This document shows positions 26,758 to 34,906 of a stretch of 64,000 nt of DNA, one piece after another (position 1 is the first letter of the stretch; every line of letters begins with the position of its first letter). Made by a program: the position numbers and the translations under genes. Under the pieces are notes generated by a model. That model had not been told where the DNA came from. It worked only from the letters and a program-made list of their open reading frames with translations, and did no database searches. Location of the stretch: NCBI RefSeq assembly GCF_947503875.1, contig NZ_CANNFH010000003.1:62001-126000 (forward strand), read 5' to 3'. The stretch is from an uncultured Polaribacter sp. (GTDB lineage: Bacteria > Bacteroidota > Bacteroidia > Flavobacteriales > Flavobacteriaceae).

Positions 26758-27825
26758 ATGTCTAAAAATTCTTCAGCTTTACACGAAAAAGAAGGTGTTT
26801 CTAAACCAGGAAATACAAGTAAATCTGCTGCAGAAATAATTAAAAAAAACAGAGCAAAACAAAACTCTGTGGATGAGTTTGTAAAACAAATTTTAAAAGG
26901 AAATATTACCTATTTAAGTCGTGCAATTACTTTGGTAGAAAGCACAAACGCAAAGCATCAACAAAAAGCAAACGAAATTTTAGAACAGTGTTTACCACAT
27001 GCAAATAATTCTGTTAGAATAGGCATTACAGGAGTTCCTGGAGTTGGAAAAAGTACGTTTATAGAAACTTTTGGAAAACACTTAACTTCCCAAAATAAAA
27101 AAGTAGCAGTGTTGGCTGTAGATCCTAGTAGCTCTGTAAATAAAGGCTCTATTTTAGGTGATAAAACTAGAATGGAACAATTGGTAACCGATAAAAATGC
27201 ATTTATTAGACCTTCGCCTTCTGGCACTTCTTTGGGTGGTGTTGCTCAAAAAACAAGAGAATCTATTATTTTGTGCGAAGCAGCAGGTTTTAATACCATT
27301 ATTATTGAAACGGTTGGTGTTGGACAATCAGAAACGGTTGTACACTCTATGGTAGATTTCTTTTTATTGTTGAAGTTGGCAGGAGCTGGAGACGAGTTAC
27401 AAGGCATTAAACGTGGAATTATAGAAATGGCAGACGCCATTGTAATTAACAAAGCCGATGGCGATAATGAGAAAAACGCCAAGATTGCTAAGGTTGAATT
27501 TAATAGAGCTTTGCATTTGTATCCTTTAAAAGAAAGCAATTGGCAACCAAAAGTAATTACTGCAAGTGCTTTGCATAATTTAGGAATTGAAAAAGTAAGT
27601 GAAATGATAAACAACTACATTGGTACTACTTATGAAAACGGTTATTTTCAGAAAAAAAGAAACGAGCAAAATAAATTTTGGTTATTAGCTACCATTGAAC
27701 AGCAATTAAAAGCTAGTTTTTTTGAAAATGCTACAATAAAAAAAGCATTAGTTAAAGAAATTGAAAATTTAGAAAACGATAAAACGACTCCTTTTAATGC
27801 CGCAAAAAGACTACTAGATTTATAA
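26758..27825 (+). CDS. meaB: Methylmalonyl-CoA mutase-associated GTPase MeaB
   Basis: 355 aa G3E-family GTPase that protects and reloads B12-dependent methylmalonyl-CoA mutase. Walker A is GVPGVGKSTF, switch regions are AVDPSSSVNKGSILGDKTRM and ETVGVGQSE, and the base-specificity motif is NKADGDN. A Ser/Lys-rich N-terminal extension of about 40 residues precedes the domain. The mutase genes are not in the window. The gene begins opposite cysS in a 199-bp divergent spacer. Confidence 0.93.
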   Translation: MSKNSSALHEKEGVSKPGNTSKSAAEIIKKNRAKQNSVDEFVKQILKGNITYLSRAITLVESTNAKHQQKANEILEQCLPHANNSVRIGITGVPGVGKSTFIETFGKHLTSQNKKVAVLAVDPSSSVNKGSILGDKTRMEQLVTDKNAFIRPSPSGTSLGGVAQKTRESIILCEAAGFNTIIIETVGVGQSETVVHSMVDFFLLLKLAGAGDELQGIKRGIIEMADAIVINKADGDNEKNAKIAKVEFNRALHLYPLKESNWQPKVITASALHNLGIEKVSEMINNYIGTTYENGYFQKKRNEQNKFWLLATIEQQLKASFFENATIKKALVKEIENLENDKTTPFNAAKRLLDL

Positions 27826-27870
27826 TTTTGAAATCCACAGATTTAAAAGTATTTCTATTTTCTTTTCTAC

Positions 27871-27878
27871 TACATTTG
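27871..27878 (+). promoter_or_regulatory. -7 promoter element of the DEAD-box helicase gene
   Basis: TACATTTG fits TAnnTTTG, 15 bp before the ATG at 27894. Confidence 0.45.
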
Positions 27879-27893
27879 CATAAAAAATAAACA

Positions 27894-29129
27894 ATGCAGT
27901 TTTCAGAATTACTAACCAACAAATCTATTTTAAAAGCAGTTGCAGAACAACGGTTTCACAAACCAACTTTGGTGCAAGAAAAGGCGATTCCAGCAATTTT
28001 AAAAAAGAAAAATGTAATTGTTGCTGCAAATACGGGGACTGGTAAAACAGCTGCTTTTGCCTTACCAATTTTAGAAAATCTGTTTGAAAAACAAGATGTA
28101 GAAAAAGTTGAAAAACAAATAAAAGCAGTAATTGTTACACCAACAAGAGAATTAGCAATTCAAATTTTAGAAAATTGTAAAGATTTTAGCAAATACACTA
28201 ATTTAAGAGCAACTGCTGTTTTTGGTGGGGTTTCTTTAGAACCTCAAAAAGAAGTTTTAGCAAAAGGTGTAGATATTTTAATAGCAACTCCTGGTAGATT
28301 AATCGATTTACAAAAACAAGGTAATATTGCTTTAGATACTGTTGAAGTTTTTGTCTTAGATGAAGCCGATTTAATGTTAGATATGGGTTTTATTAAAGAT
28401 GTAAAATTAATAGAAAGCCTATGTCCTAAGAAAAAACAAACCTTGCTTTTTTCTGCAACAATGCCAGATAAAATTGTGGCATTGGCAAAAACTACTTTAA
28501 AAAATCCTGTTTCTATTGTTATAGAACCTGAAGAAACTACAGCAAAAAATATTGGACAATTATTATATTATTTACCAAAGAAAAACAAAACCGATTTGTG
28601 TTTGCGCCTTTTAAGAAATACAATAAATGGTAAAATAATTATTTTTAGACGCACCAAATTTGGTGTAGATAAATTAGAACAAACTTTGTTAAAAAATGGA
28701 TATTTAGCCACAAGCATTCATGGAGATAAAACACAAATTATAAGAAATAAGGCAATTGAAGATTTCAAAAATAAAAAAGCCACTATTTTAATTGCAACAG
28801 ATGTAGCTGCAAGAGGTATAGATATTACCAATGTAGATGCTATTATTAATTTTGACATACCAAATGTAGCAGAAACCTATGTGCACAGAATTGGTAGAAC
28901 TGGTAGAGCTGGTAAATCTGGTATTTCGTTTTCTTTTTGTTCGCCAGATGAAAACAATTATATAAAAGATATAGAAGCTTTAATTGAAAAACCGATTAAA
29001 GTTATTGTAGAGCATCCTTATGTAATTAACAAACCAAAACACACCAAAAAACAGCCAAATACCATCAGTAAAAATAAAAAAGGTAGAAAATCTGAAGCTT
29101 CTAAAAAGAAGAAAAAACGCTGGTATTAA
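27894..29129 (+). CDS. DEAD-box ATP-dependent RNA helicase
   Basis: 411 aa, minimal two-RecA-domain helicase. Q motif region KPTLVQEKAIPAIL, motif I AANTGTGKTAA, Ia PTRELA, II DEAD, III SAT, V ATDVAARGID and VI HRIGRTGRAG are all present. The Lys-rich tail (KKKKKRWY end) is typical of RNA-binding RhlE-like proteins. Probably acts in ribosome assembly or RNA decay. A complex hairpin-forming repeat lies directly downstream. Confidence 0.93.
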   Translation: MQFSELLTNKSILKAVAEQRFHKPTLVQEKAIPAILKKKNVIVAANTGTGKTAAFALPILENLFEKQDVEKVEKQIKAVIVTPTRELAIQILENCKDFSKYTNLRATAVFGGVSLEPQKEVLAKGVDILIATPGRLIDLQKQGNIALDTVEVFVLDEADLMLDMGFIKDVKLIESLCPKKKQTLLFSATMPDKIVALAKTTLKNPVSIVIEPEETTAKNIGQLLYYLPKKNKTDLCLRLLRNTINGKIIIFRRTKFGVDKLEQTLLKNGYLATSIHGDKTQIIRNKAIEDFKNKKATILIATDVAARGIDITNVDAIINFDIPNVAETYVHRIGRTGRAGKSGISFSFCSPDENNYIKDIEALIEKPIKVIVEHPYVINKPKHTKKQPNTISKNKKGRKSEASKKKKKRWY

Positions 29130-29147
29130 TAGTTATTACTTAAAATT

Positions 29148-29300
29148 AAAAGAGGCTGTCTGAAAAGAACTAAATTTTGTCATTTTGAGCGAAATGTAAT
29201 GGAGTCGAAAAATCTATTCAATTAAAATTCAATAATTTAGATTTCTCCATAAAGTCGAAATGACAGGTTGAAAATACTTTTTTGACGACCTCTTTTTTTT
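29148..29300. repeat. Composite intergenic inverted-repeat element between convergent genes (likely terminator)
   Basis: Outer arms AAAAGAGGCTGTC (29148-29160) and GACGACCTCTTTT (29284-29296) pair with two mismatches and are followed by a T run, so they can terminate the helicase transcript. Nested inside (29178-29265) is a full copy of the dispersed element, with arms starting TGTCATTTTGAGCG and ending GTCGAAATGACA. Confidence 0.75.
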
Positions 29301-29305
29301 AGAAT

Positions 29306-29587
29306 TTAATCTTCGACTTCGTCTGGCAAATTTACGTCAAAATCGTCATTATCTTCAAAGAAATCTTCATCTTCTGCATACTCTTCCATCGCATTTTCTA
29401 AGCGTTCACTTATTTTTACCAAATAAATAGTTTCTGCTGTTTTAACTTCTATAGCTTTTACAGTTTCTCCTTTGGCATTTTTAAAGGAAATAATATCGTC
29501 ATAATCATATCCATCAGGATATTTTTCTATTAACATGTCTAATATGTCTGTTGTTAATTTTGCGTATTCTACGATTACTCTTTTCAT
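29306..29587 (-). CDS. Small acidic conserved protein at the end of the polyamine operon
   Basis: 93 aa. A compact N-terminal part (VIVEYAKLTTDILDMLIEKY, then KGETVKAIEVKTAETIYLVKIS) is followed by a strongly acidic tail (EDEDFFEDNDDFDVN). Similar small proteins occur across Bacteroidota, where I recall them annotated as hypothetical or, without good reason, DNA primase. It lies 56 bp downstream of the DHS-like gene, so it may be the last gene of the operon. Function unknown. Confidence 0.7.
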   Translation of the reverse strand: MKRVIVEYAKLTTDILDMLIEKYPDGYDYDDIISFKNAKGETVKAIEVKTAETIYLVKISERLENAMEEYAEDEDFFEDNDDFDVNLPDEVED

Positions 29588-29643
29588 GTTTTTTACAAAA
29601 AAAATTAATAGTTCAGTTTTTTATAATTGAAGCAGCTGCAGTG

Positions 29644-30612
29644 CTACATTTCTAACAAATAAGCAAATATTAAAGGTGCAACAATAGTGGCATCACTTTC
29701 TATAATAAACTTAGGGGTATTAATATCTAATTTTCCCCAAGTAATTTTCTCATTTGGTACTGCACCAGAATATGAACCATAACTTGTAGTTGAATCTGAA
29801 ATCTGACAGAAATAGCTCCAAAATGGAGTGTCTGTTCTTTCCATATCTTGGTATAACATTGGCACCACACAAATAGGGAAATCTCCTGCAATTCCTCCTC
29901 CTATTTGGAAAAACCCAATTCCGTTTTGCGAATTATTTGTATACCAATCTGCTAAGAACGTCATGTATTCAATACCAGATTTCATGGTAGATGCTTTCAA
30001 CTCACCTTTCATTACATAAGATGCAAAAATGTTACCCATTGTAGAATCTTCCCAACCAGGACAAATAATTGGTAAGTTTTTTTCTGCTGCTGCATACATC
30101 CAAGAATCTTTAATGTCAATTTCATAATATTGCTCTAAAACGCCGGATAACAATAATTTGTACATGTATTCATGAGGTAAAAAACGTTCGCCTTTTGCTT
30201 CTGCATCTTTCCAAATTTTAACAATATGTTCTTGTATTCTTCTAAAAGCCTCCTCTTCTGGTATACACGTATCTGTAACTCTGTTTAAACCTTTTTCTAA
30301 TAAATCCCACTCATCTTGGGGTGTTAAATCTCTATAATTTGGCACTCTTTTGTAATGAGAATGCGCTACCAAATTCATAATATCCTCTTCTAAATTTGCA
30401 CCCGTACAAGAAATAATTTGCACTTTATCTTTACGAATCATTTCTGCAAAAATCTTTCCTAATTCTGCTGTACTCATTGCACCTGCTAAAGAAACTAACA
30501 TTTTGTTTCCTTTTTTAAGCTGCTCTTCATACCCTTTAGCTGCATCTACCAAAGCTGCTGCATTAAAGTGTAAAAAGTATTTTTCTATAAAATTTGTAAT
30601 TGGTTTACTCAT
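29644..30612 (-). CDS. Deoxyhypusine synthase-like protein (probable polyamine aminobutyltransferase)
   Basis: 322 aa. The fold and C terminus match deoxyhypusine synthase: TWGKL keeps the Trp and the catalytic Lys (W292, K294), with E288 four residues before the Trp. From memory of the human enzyme, His288 in the GGGxxKHHI segment is replaced (here GGGIAGDFPICVV) and Asp316 is Tyr (GSYSGA). The NAD-binding segments (VSLAGAMS, CTGANLEED) are present. Bacteria lack eIF5A, so this is probably not a true hypusine enzyme; DHS-derived homospermidine synthases are the best precedent. It is six bp after the GNAT-nitrilase gene in an arginine decarboxylase/agmatinase operon. Confidence 0.8.
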   Translation of the reverse strand: MSKPITNFIEKYFLHFNAAALVDAAKGYEEQLKKGNKMLVSLAGAMSTAELGKIFAEMIRKDKVQIISCTGANLEEDIMNLVAHSHYKRVPNYRDLTPQDEWDLLEKGLNRVTDTCIPEEEAFRRIQEHIVKIWKDAEAKGERFLPHEYMYKLLLSGVLEQYYEIDIKDSWMYAAAEKNLPIICPGWEDSTMGNIFASYVMKGELKASTMKSGIEYMTFLADWYTNNSQNGIGFFQIGGGIAGDFPICVVPMLYQDMERTDTPFWSYFCQISDSTTSYGSYSGAVPNEKITWGKLDINTPKFIIESDATIVAPLIFAYLLEM

Positions 30613-30618
30613 GTTTTT

Positions 30619-32148
30619 TTATGTATTAGCTATTTTTTTTAAATCAAAAATATCTGTTCTTCTATCTTTTAAATTACGTACACTACCAAACTGATTCAAG
30701 TCTTTTAACAAGTCTAAATCTACATCAGCTATTAAAATCATTTCTGTATTTGTTGTGGCTTCTGCTTTAATTCCGTTTGCAGGAAAAGAGAAATCACAAG
30801 GCGTAAATACCATAGATTGCGCATACTGAATGTCCATATTATTTACTTTTGGTAAATTACCAACACTACCAGCAATGGCAACATAACATTCGTTTTCTAT
30901 AGCTCTTGCTTGTGCACAATGTCTTACCCTAGAATATCCATTTTGTGTATCTGTTAAAAACGGAATAAACAAAATATCCATACCTTCTTCTGCCAACAAT
31001 CTACTTAATTCTGGAAATTCTGAATCATAACAAATTAAAACCCCTATTTTTCCACAATCTGTATCAAATGTTTTTAGCTCACTTCCACCTTGTAAACCCC
31101 AAACTTTTGCTTCATTTGGTGTTACATGCAGTTTTTCATAACGATCTAAAGCGCCATCTCTTTTACAGATATAACCTACATTATATAGCAAACCGTCTTT
31201 AATTTCTGGCATACTACCTGTAATAATATTAATGTTGTAAGAAATTGCTAGTTTAGAGAATCTTTCTACCACTTCTGGCGTAAATTTTGCCAATTTCCTA
31301 ATCGCTTCAGATTCTGGTAAATGGTTGAATTCTGCCATTAAAGGCGCGTTAAAAAATTCTGGAAATAATGCAAAATCTGCTCTGTATGCAGCAACAGAAT
31401 CTACAAAAAATTCTGCTTGTTCCATTAATTCTTCTAAATCTTTGTACAAACGCATTTGCCATTGAATTAAACCCAAACGCACTACTGTTTTTTTAGTTGC
31501 TGCTTTTTTAGATTTTTTCTGATAGTAAATATTATCCCATTCTAACAACACTGCAAACTCGCCAGAATTTGCATCACCTTCTAAATATCCTTTTAATATT
31601 TTTGAAGGATGAAAATCATTAGAAATTTGAAAATTTAAAACAGGATCGTAAATTTCTTTACGCTTTACCTTTTCTAAATATTCTTTTGGTGATATTTCTT
31701 TGGCAAATTTGTGATAATTTGGCATTCTACCTCCAAAAACAATTCCTTTTAAGTTTAACGTTTCACAAAGTTCTTTTCTATAATCGTACAATCTGCGTCC
31801 TAAACGTAAACCTCTAAATTCTTTTTTTATAAAAACATCTATTCCATATAAAACATCTCCATCTTCATCATGTGTGCTAAAGGTGAAATTTCCTGTAATA
31901 TCTTCATAAGTATGGGTTTCATCAAAACTATCATAAGCTACTTTTATAGACAATGCACAACCTGCTAATTGGCCGTTAATTTTAATAACAACTTGCCCTT
32001 CTGGAAATTTATTTATTAAAGATTGTATTTGAGCCTCTTCCCAGTAAGTGTTTTCCATACTCGAATAAATCTCAATCATTGCTTGTTTTAACTCTTGATA
32101 ATCATCAATTGTTAAATACTGTAACTCAATATTTTCTATATTTTCCAT
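30619..32148 (-). CDS. Fusion of GNAT acetyltransferase-like and carbon-nitrogen hydrolase (nitrilase) domains
   Basis: 509 aa. Residues 1-210 are GNAT-like with the CoA-binding segment RGLRLGRRL (112-120). Residues 222-500 are a nitrilase-superfamily amidase with the triad E264 (FPEF), K339 (YEKLH) and C373 (LICYDSEFPE). The same fusion is frequent in Bacteroidota. In a polyamine operon it could acetylate and/or hydrolyse an N-carbamoyl or N-acetyl polyamine, but the substrate is unproved. It is 12 bp downstream of agmatinase and six bp upstream of the DHS-like gene. Confidence 0.88.
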   Translation of the reverse strand: MENIENIELQYLTIDDYQELKQAMIEIYSSMENTYWEEAQIQSLINKFPEGQVVIKINGQLAGCALSIKVAYDSFDETHTYEDITGNFTFSTHDEDGDVLYGIDVFIKKEFRGLRLGRRLYDYRKELCETLNLKGIVFGGRMPNYHKFAKEISPKEYLEKVKRKEIYDPVLNFQISNDFHPSKILKGYLEGDANSGEFAVLLEWDNIYYQKKSKKAATKKTVVRLGLIQWQMRLYKDLEELMEQAEFFVDSVAAYRADFALFPEFFNAPLMAEFNHLPESEAIRKLAKFTPEVVERFSKLAISYNINIITGSMPEIKDGLLYNVGYICKRDGALDRYEKLHVTPNEAKVWGLQGGSELKTFDTDCGKIGVLICYDSEFPELSRLLAEEGMDILFIPFLTDTQNGYSRVRHCAQARAIENECYVAIAGSVGNLPKVNNMDIQYAQSMVFTPCDFSFPANGIKAEATTNTEMILIADVDLDLLKDLNQFGSVRNLKDRRTDIFDLKKIANT

Positions 32149-32160
32149 GATAATTTTAGA

Positions 32161-33102
32161 CTAAAACTCGTAGTCATTATTTTTAAACTTAGAAATTTTG
32201 CTGTTTTTTTCTAAGCTAGATTCTTCGCCATTATCATAATCATCGTCATTAGAAGCAAACTTATAACTTAACATTTTATAGAATAATTTTGCTGCTAAAA
32301 AGTCAGATGATTTTTCGTTTTCATTTGGGCATAATTCAACCATATCAAAACCAACTACATTTTTTTGTTCAAAAACTTGTTTTAAAAATTCTAAAGTTTC
32401 ATAATAAAACAAACCTCCAGGTTCTGGAGTTCCTGTACTTGGCATTATTGATGGATCTAACGCATCTAAATCGAAGGTAATAAATACATTTTTACCCAAT
32501 TGATCTATTACATCTTCCATCCAATCTTCATTTACAGCCATTTCATGTGCAAAAAATACTTTATCAGTATTCATGGTTCTTTTCTCAGAAATATCCATAC
32601 TTCTAATACCAACTTGTACTAAATTAGTGGTAGAATTTGCTTCGTACACTGCACAAGCGTGGTTGCATTTAGAACCTTCGTATTCTTTACGTAAATCTGC
32701 ATGTGCATCTATATGTAAAACGGTTAAATCGTTAAAACACTCACTAAAAGCTCTAATTGTACCTATAGAAATGGAATGTTCTCCACCAAAAACAGTAACA
32801 AATTTATTTCTGTTAATATATTTTTTAGTCTCTTGGTGCACTGCTTCTACAACTGCCTCTGGAGAAGTATTTTCTGTAATTGCATCTGCTAAAAAAACAC
32901 CTTCTTTATAAACTTCAGAATCTGTTTCTATATCATACAACTCCATATTTTCTGAAGCATTTAAAAATGCCTGTGGTCCTTTATCTGCGCCTTTTTGCCA
33001 AGTACTTGTACCATCATAAGGTACAGGAATTACTACTATTTTTGATGTTGACAGGTTTCCAAATTCTTGAGGAATTCTTGCGTATGTTTTATTTGTGTTC
33101 AT
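32161..33102 (-). CDS. speB: Agmatinase (ureohydrolase family)
   Basis: 313 aa. Hydrolyses agmatine to putrescine and urea at a binuclear Mn site. Metal-binding motifs are GGEHSIS, HIDAHADLR and FDLDALDPSIMPSTGTPEPG; all ligand His/Asp are intact. A short acidic extension (NDDDYDNGEESSLEKN) lies at the C terminus. The position between arginine decarboxylase (42 bp upstream) and the nitrilase fusion supports agmatinase over arginase or formimidoylglutamase. Confidence 0.92.
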   Translation of the reverse strand: MNTNKTYARIPQEFGNLSTSKIVVIPVPYDGTSTWQKGADKGPQAFLNASENMELYDIETDSEVYKEGVFLADAITENTSPEAVVEAVHQETKKYINRNKFVTVFGGEHSISIGTIRAFSECFNDLTVLHIDAHADLRKEYEGSKCNHACAVYEANSTTNLVQVGIRSMDISEKRTMNTDKVFFAHEMAVNEDWMEDVIDQLGKNVFITFDLDALDPSIMPSTGTPEPGGLFYYETLEFLKQVFEQKNVVGFDMVELCPNENEKSSDFLAAKLFYKMLSYKFASNDDDYDNGEESSLEKNSKISKFKNNDYEF

Positions 33103-33144
33103 TTTATTTTTTATTGAAGGGTAAAAGCCCTTGAATTTGTATTG

Positions 33145-34536
33145 TTAATAGCCTAAGATTGATAATAACTCGCTACTTTTTTGTTGTTCTTTAAAAACTG
33201 TAATTTTTAATGCTCCTTTTTCATCTCTATCAATTAATAAATGTTTTGGAGTTGGAATTAAACAGTGTTGCAAACCACCAAAACCACCTATAGTTTCTTG
33301 ATAAGCACCTGTGTTAAAAAAGCCGATATACAAAGGTTTTTCTTTCTCGTAAATTGGTAAATAAATTCCGTTTACGTGTTGCTCAGAATTGTAATAATCA
33401 TCACTATCACAAGTTAAACCACCTAACAAAACACGTTCATATTTTGTGTTCCATTTATTAATTGGTAGCATTATAAAACGCTTATTTATTGCCCAAGCAT
33501 CTGGTAAAGTTGTGATAAAAGACGAATTAATCATGTTCCACAGTTCTCTATCGTTTTGTTTTTTCTGATATAAAACGTTGTAAATAGCTGCTCCAGATTC
33601 ACCAACCGTAAAACTACCAAACTCTGTAAATATATTGGGTACGTCTACTTCTGCTTCATCACAAGCTATTTTAATTTGGTTGGTAATTTCATCAATCATA
33701 TACTCATAATCATAATCAAAGGCCAATGAGTTTTTTATAGGAAAACCACCACCAATATTTAAAGAGTCTAAAGTAGGACATACTTTTTTTAAGTTGATGT
33801 ACACCTTTAAACATTTCATTAATTCGTTCCAATAATAAGCATTGTCTTTAATACCTGTATTGATAAAAAAATGAAGCATTTTTAAATCTACTTGTGTGTT
33901 TTCTGCAATTTCACGTTCGTAAAACGATACAATATTTTTATATCCAATTCCTAGTCTAGAGGTATAAAATTCAAACTTTGGTTCTTCTTCAGAAGCTATT
34001 CTAATACCTACTTTAAAAGGTTTTGTTGTTTCTTTTTGAATTAAACCTAACTCTTCATAATTATCTATTATAGGAATACAGTTTTTATGGCCAGATTCTA
34101 TTAAATTACCTATATTTTGTATGTATTGGTCTCTTTTAAAACCATTACAGATTACAAAAGTATCATCTTTAATTTTACCTTCTTTTTTTAAACTGTTTAC
34201 AATATCTATATCAAAAGCAGAAGAAGTTTCTATATGAATATCGTTTTTTAAAGCTTCATTTAAAACATGTTTAAAATGAGAACTTTTTGTACAATAACTA
34301 TAAAAATACTTGCCTTTATAATTGTGTTTATCAAAACTTTTTTGAAACCAACCTTTGGCTTTATTTATGTTTTCAGATATTTTTGGCAAATAAGTAAATT
34401 TAAGCGGAGAGCCATAGGCTTCAATCAATTCCATTAAATTGATACCATGCCAAAACAGTTTGTTATTTTCTGTTTTAAATTCTTCTTGTGGGAAATAGAA
34501 GGTTTGTTCTATTAAATCTTTATATTTTGTGTTCAC
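33145..34536 (-). CDS. speA: Arginine decarboxylase, short fold-III form
   Basis: 463 aa PLP-dependent alanine-racemase-fold decarboxylase, shorter than E. coli SpeA (about 658 aa). The Schiff-base lysine is in YSYCTKSSHF; GGGFP is the phosphate loop; the catalytic Cys is in GGLTCDSDD across the dimer interface. The family also contains ornithine and carboxynorspermidine decarboxylases; the adjacent agmatinase argues for arginine as substrate. First gene of a five-gene operon, preceded by a leader of about 280 nt with an upstream ORF. Confidence 0.85.
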   Translation of the reverse strand: MNTKYKDLIEQTFYFPQEEFKTENNKLFWHGINLMELIEAYGSPLKFTYLPKISENINKAKGWFQKSFDKHNYKGKYFYSYCTKSSHFKHVLNEALKNDIHIETSSAFDIDIVNSLKKEGKIKDDTFVICNGFKRDQYIQNIGNLIESGHKNCIPIIDNYEELGLIQKETTKPFKVGIRIASEEEPKFEFYTSRLGIGYKNIVSFYEREIAENTQVDLKMLHFFINTGIKDNAYYWNELMKCLKVYINLKKVCPTLDSLNIGGGFPIKNSLAFDYDYEYMIDEITNQIKIACDEAEVDVPNIFTEFGSFTVGESGAAIYNVLYQKKQNDRELWNMINSSFITTLPDAWAINKRFIMLPINKWNTKYERVLLGGLTCDSDDYYNSEQHVNGIYLPIYEKEKPLYIGFFNTGAYQETIGGFGGLQHCLIPTPKHLLIDRDEKGALKITVFKEQQKSSELLSILGY

Positions 34537-34819
34537 TTTATTTTTTTAAAATAATTATACAGTAATTGCTTCTTAGCTAATTTTTTAAAATAAAAAATAG
34601 CATAGAAATTTTCTAATTCAATAAGAAAAAGAGTATCACTGTAAAATTTGCAAGTAAACAACATGCAACCTAGCGTAAAGTTGCATTAATTCTTTTAGAT
34701 AAAAAGAAGGAGAAACCTTAATTTTTTCGTCGCATTTCCAAAATGCTGTGTACACTTTATTCTCCAAAAAAGTTGCACTACCGAAATAAGAAAAACGAAA
34801 CATTTTACTTAAAAAAGTT
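34537..34819 (-). promoter_or_regulatory. Long 5' leader of the polyamine operon with alternative pairings (candidate riboregulator)
   Basis: Read 5' to 3' on the minus strand: TGCAAC appears twice (34777-34772 and 34685-34680) and can pair with a single GTTGCA (34669-34664), so two exclusive structures are possible. The local choice is a 7-bp stem, ATGCAAC/GTTGCAT, with a 10-nt loop. Also present are the hairpin GCATTT-TGG-AAATGC (34746-34732), GGAGAA pairing with TTCTCC, and an AU-rich hairpin near the start codon. No known riboswitch class is recognised. Confidence 0.45.
34636..34803 (-). CDS. Putative 55-aa upstream ORF (leader peptide) of the arginine decarboxylase operon
   Basis: ATG at 34803, TGA at 34636-34638, ending 99 nt before speA. 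It begins about 16 nt after the predicted transcription start, the usual spacing for translated genes in this window. The peptide (starting MFRFSYFGSATFLENKVY) has a protein-like composition with one Trp, one Cys and few arginines. The reading frame overlaps all the pairing segments of the leader, so translation could control the structure, as with SpeFL upstream of speF in gammaproteobacteria (analogy only). It could be chance. Confidence 0.35.
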   Translation of the reverse strand: MFRFSYFGSATFLENKVYTAFWKCDEKIKVSPSFYLKELMQLYARLHVVYLQILQ

Positions 34820-34822
34820 AAG

Positions 34823-34830
34823 CAAATGTA
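34823..34830 (-). promoter_or_regulatory. -7 promoter element of the polyamine operon
   Basis: Minus-strand TACATTTG fits TAnnTTTG. A TTTG lies 15 bp further upstream (34849-34846), a shorter spacer than the usual 17-23 bp. Confidence 0.45.
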
Positions 34831-34906
34831 ATTTATTTTTGAATACAAAATTAAAAAACAAAAAAAAAGTGAAAATAATTTTCACTTTAGTTTTTGCCTT
34901 TAAACA

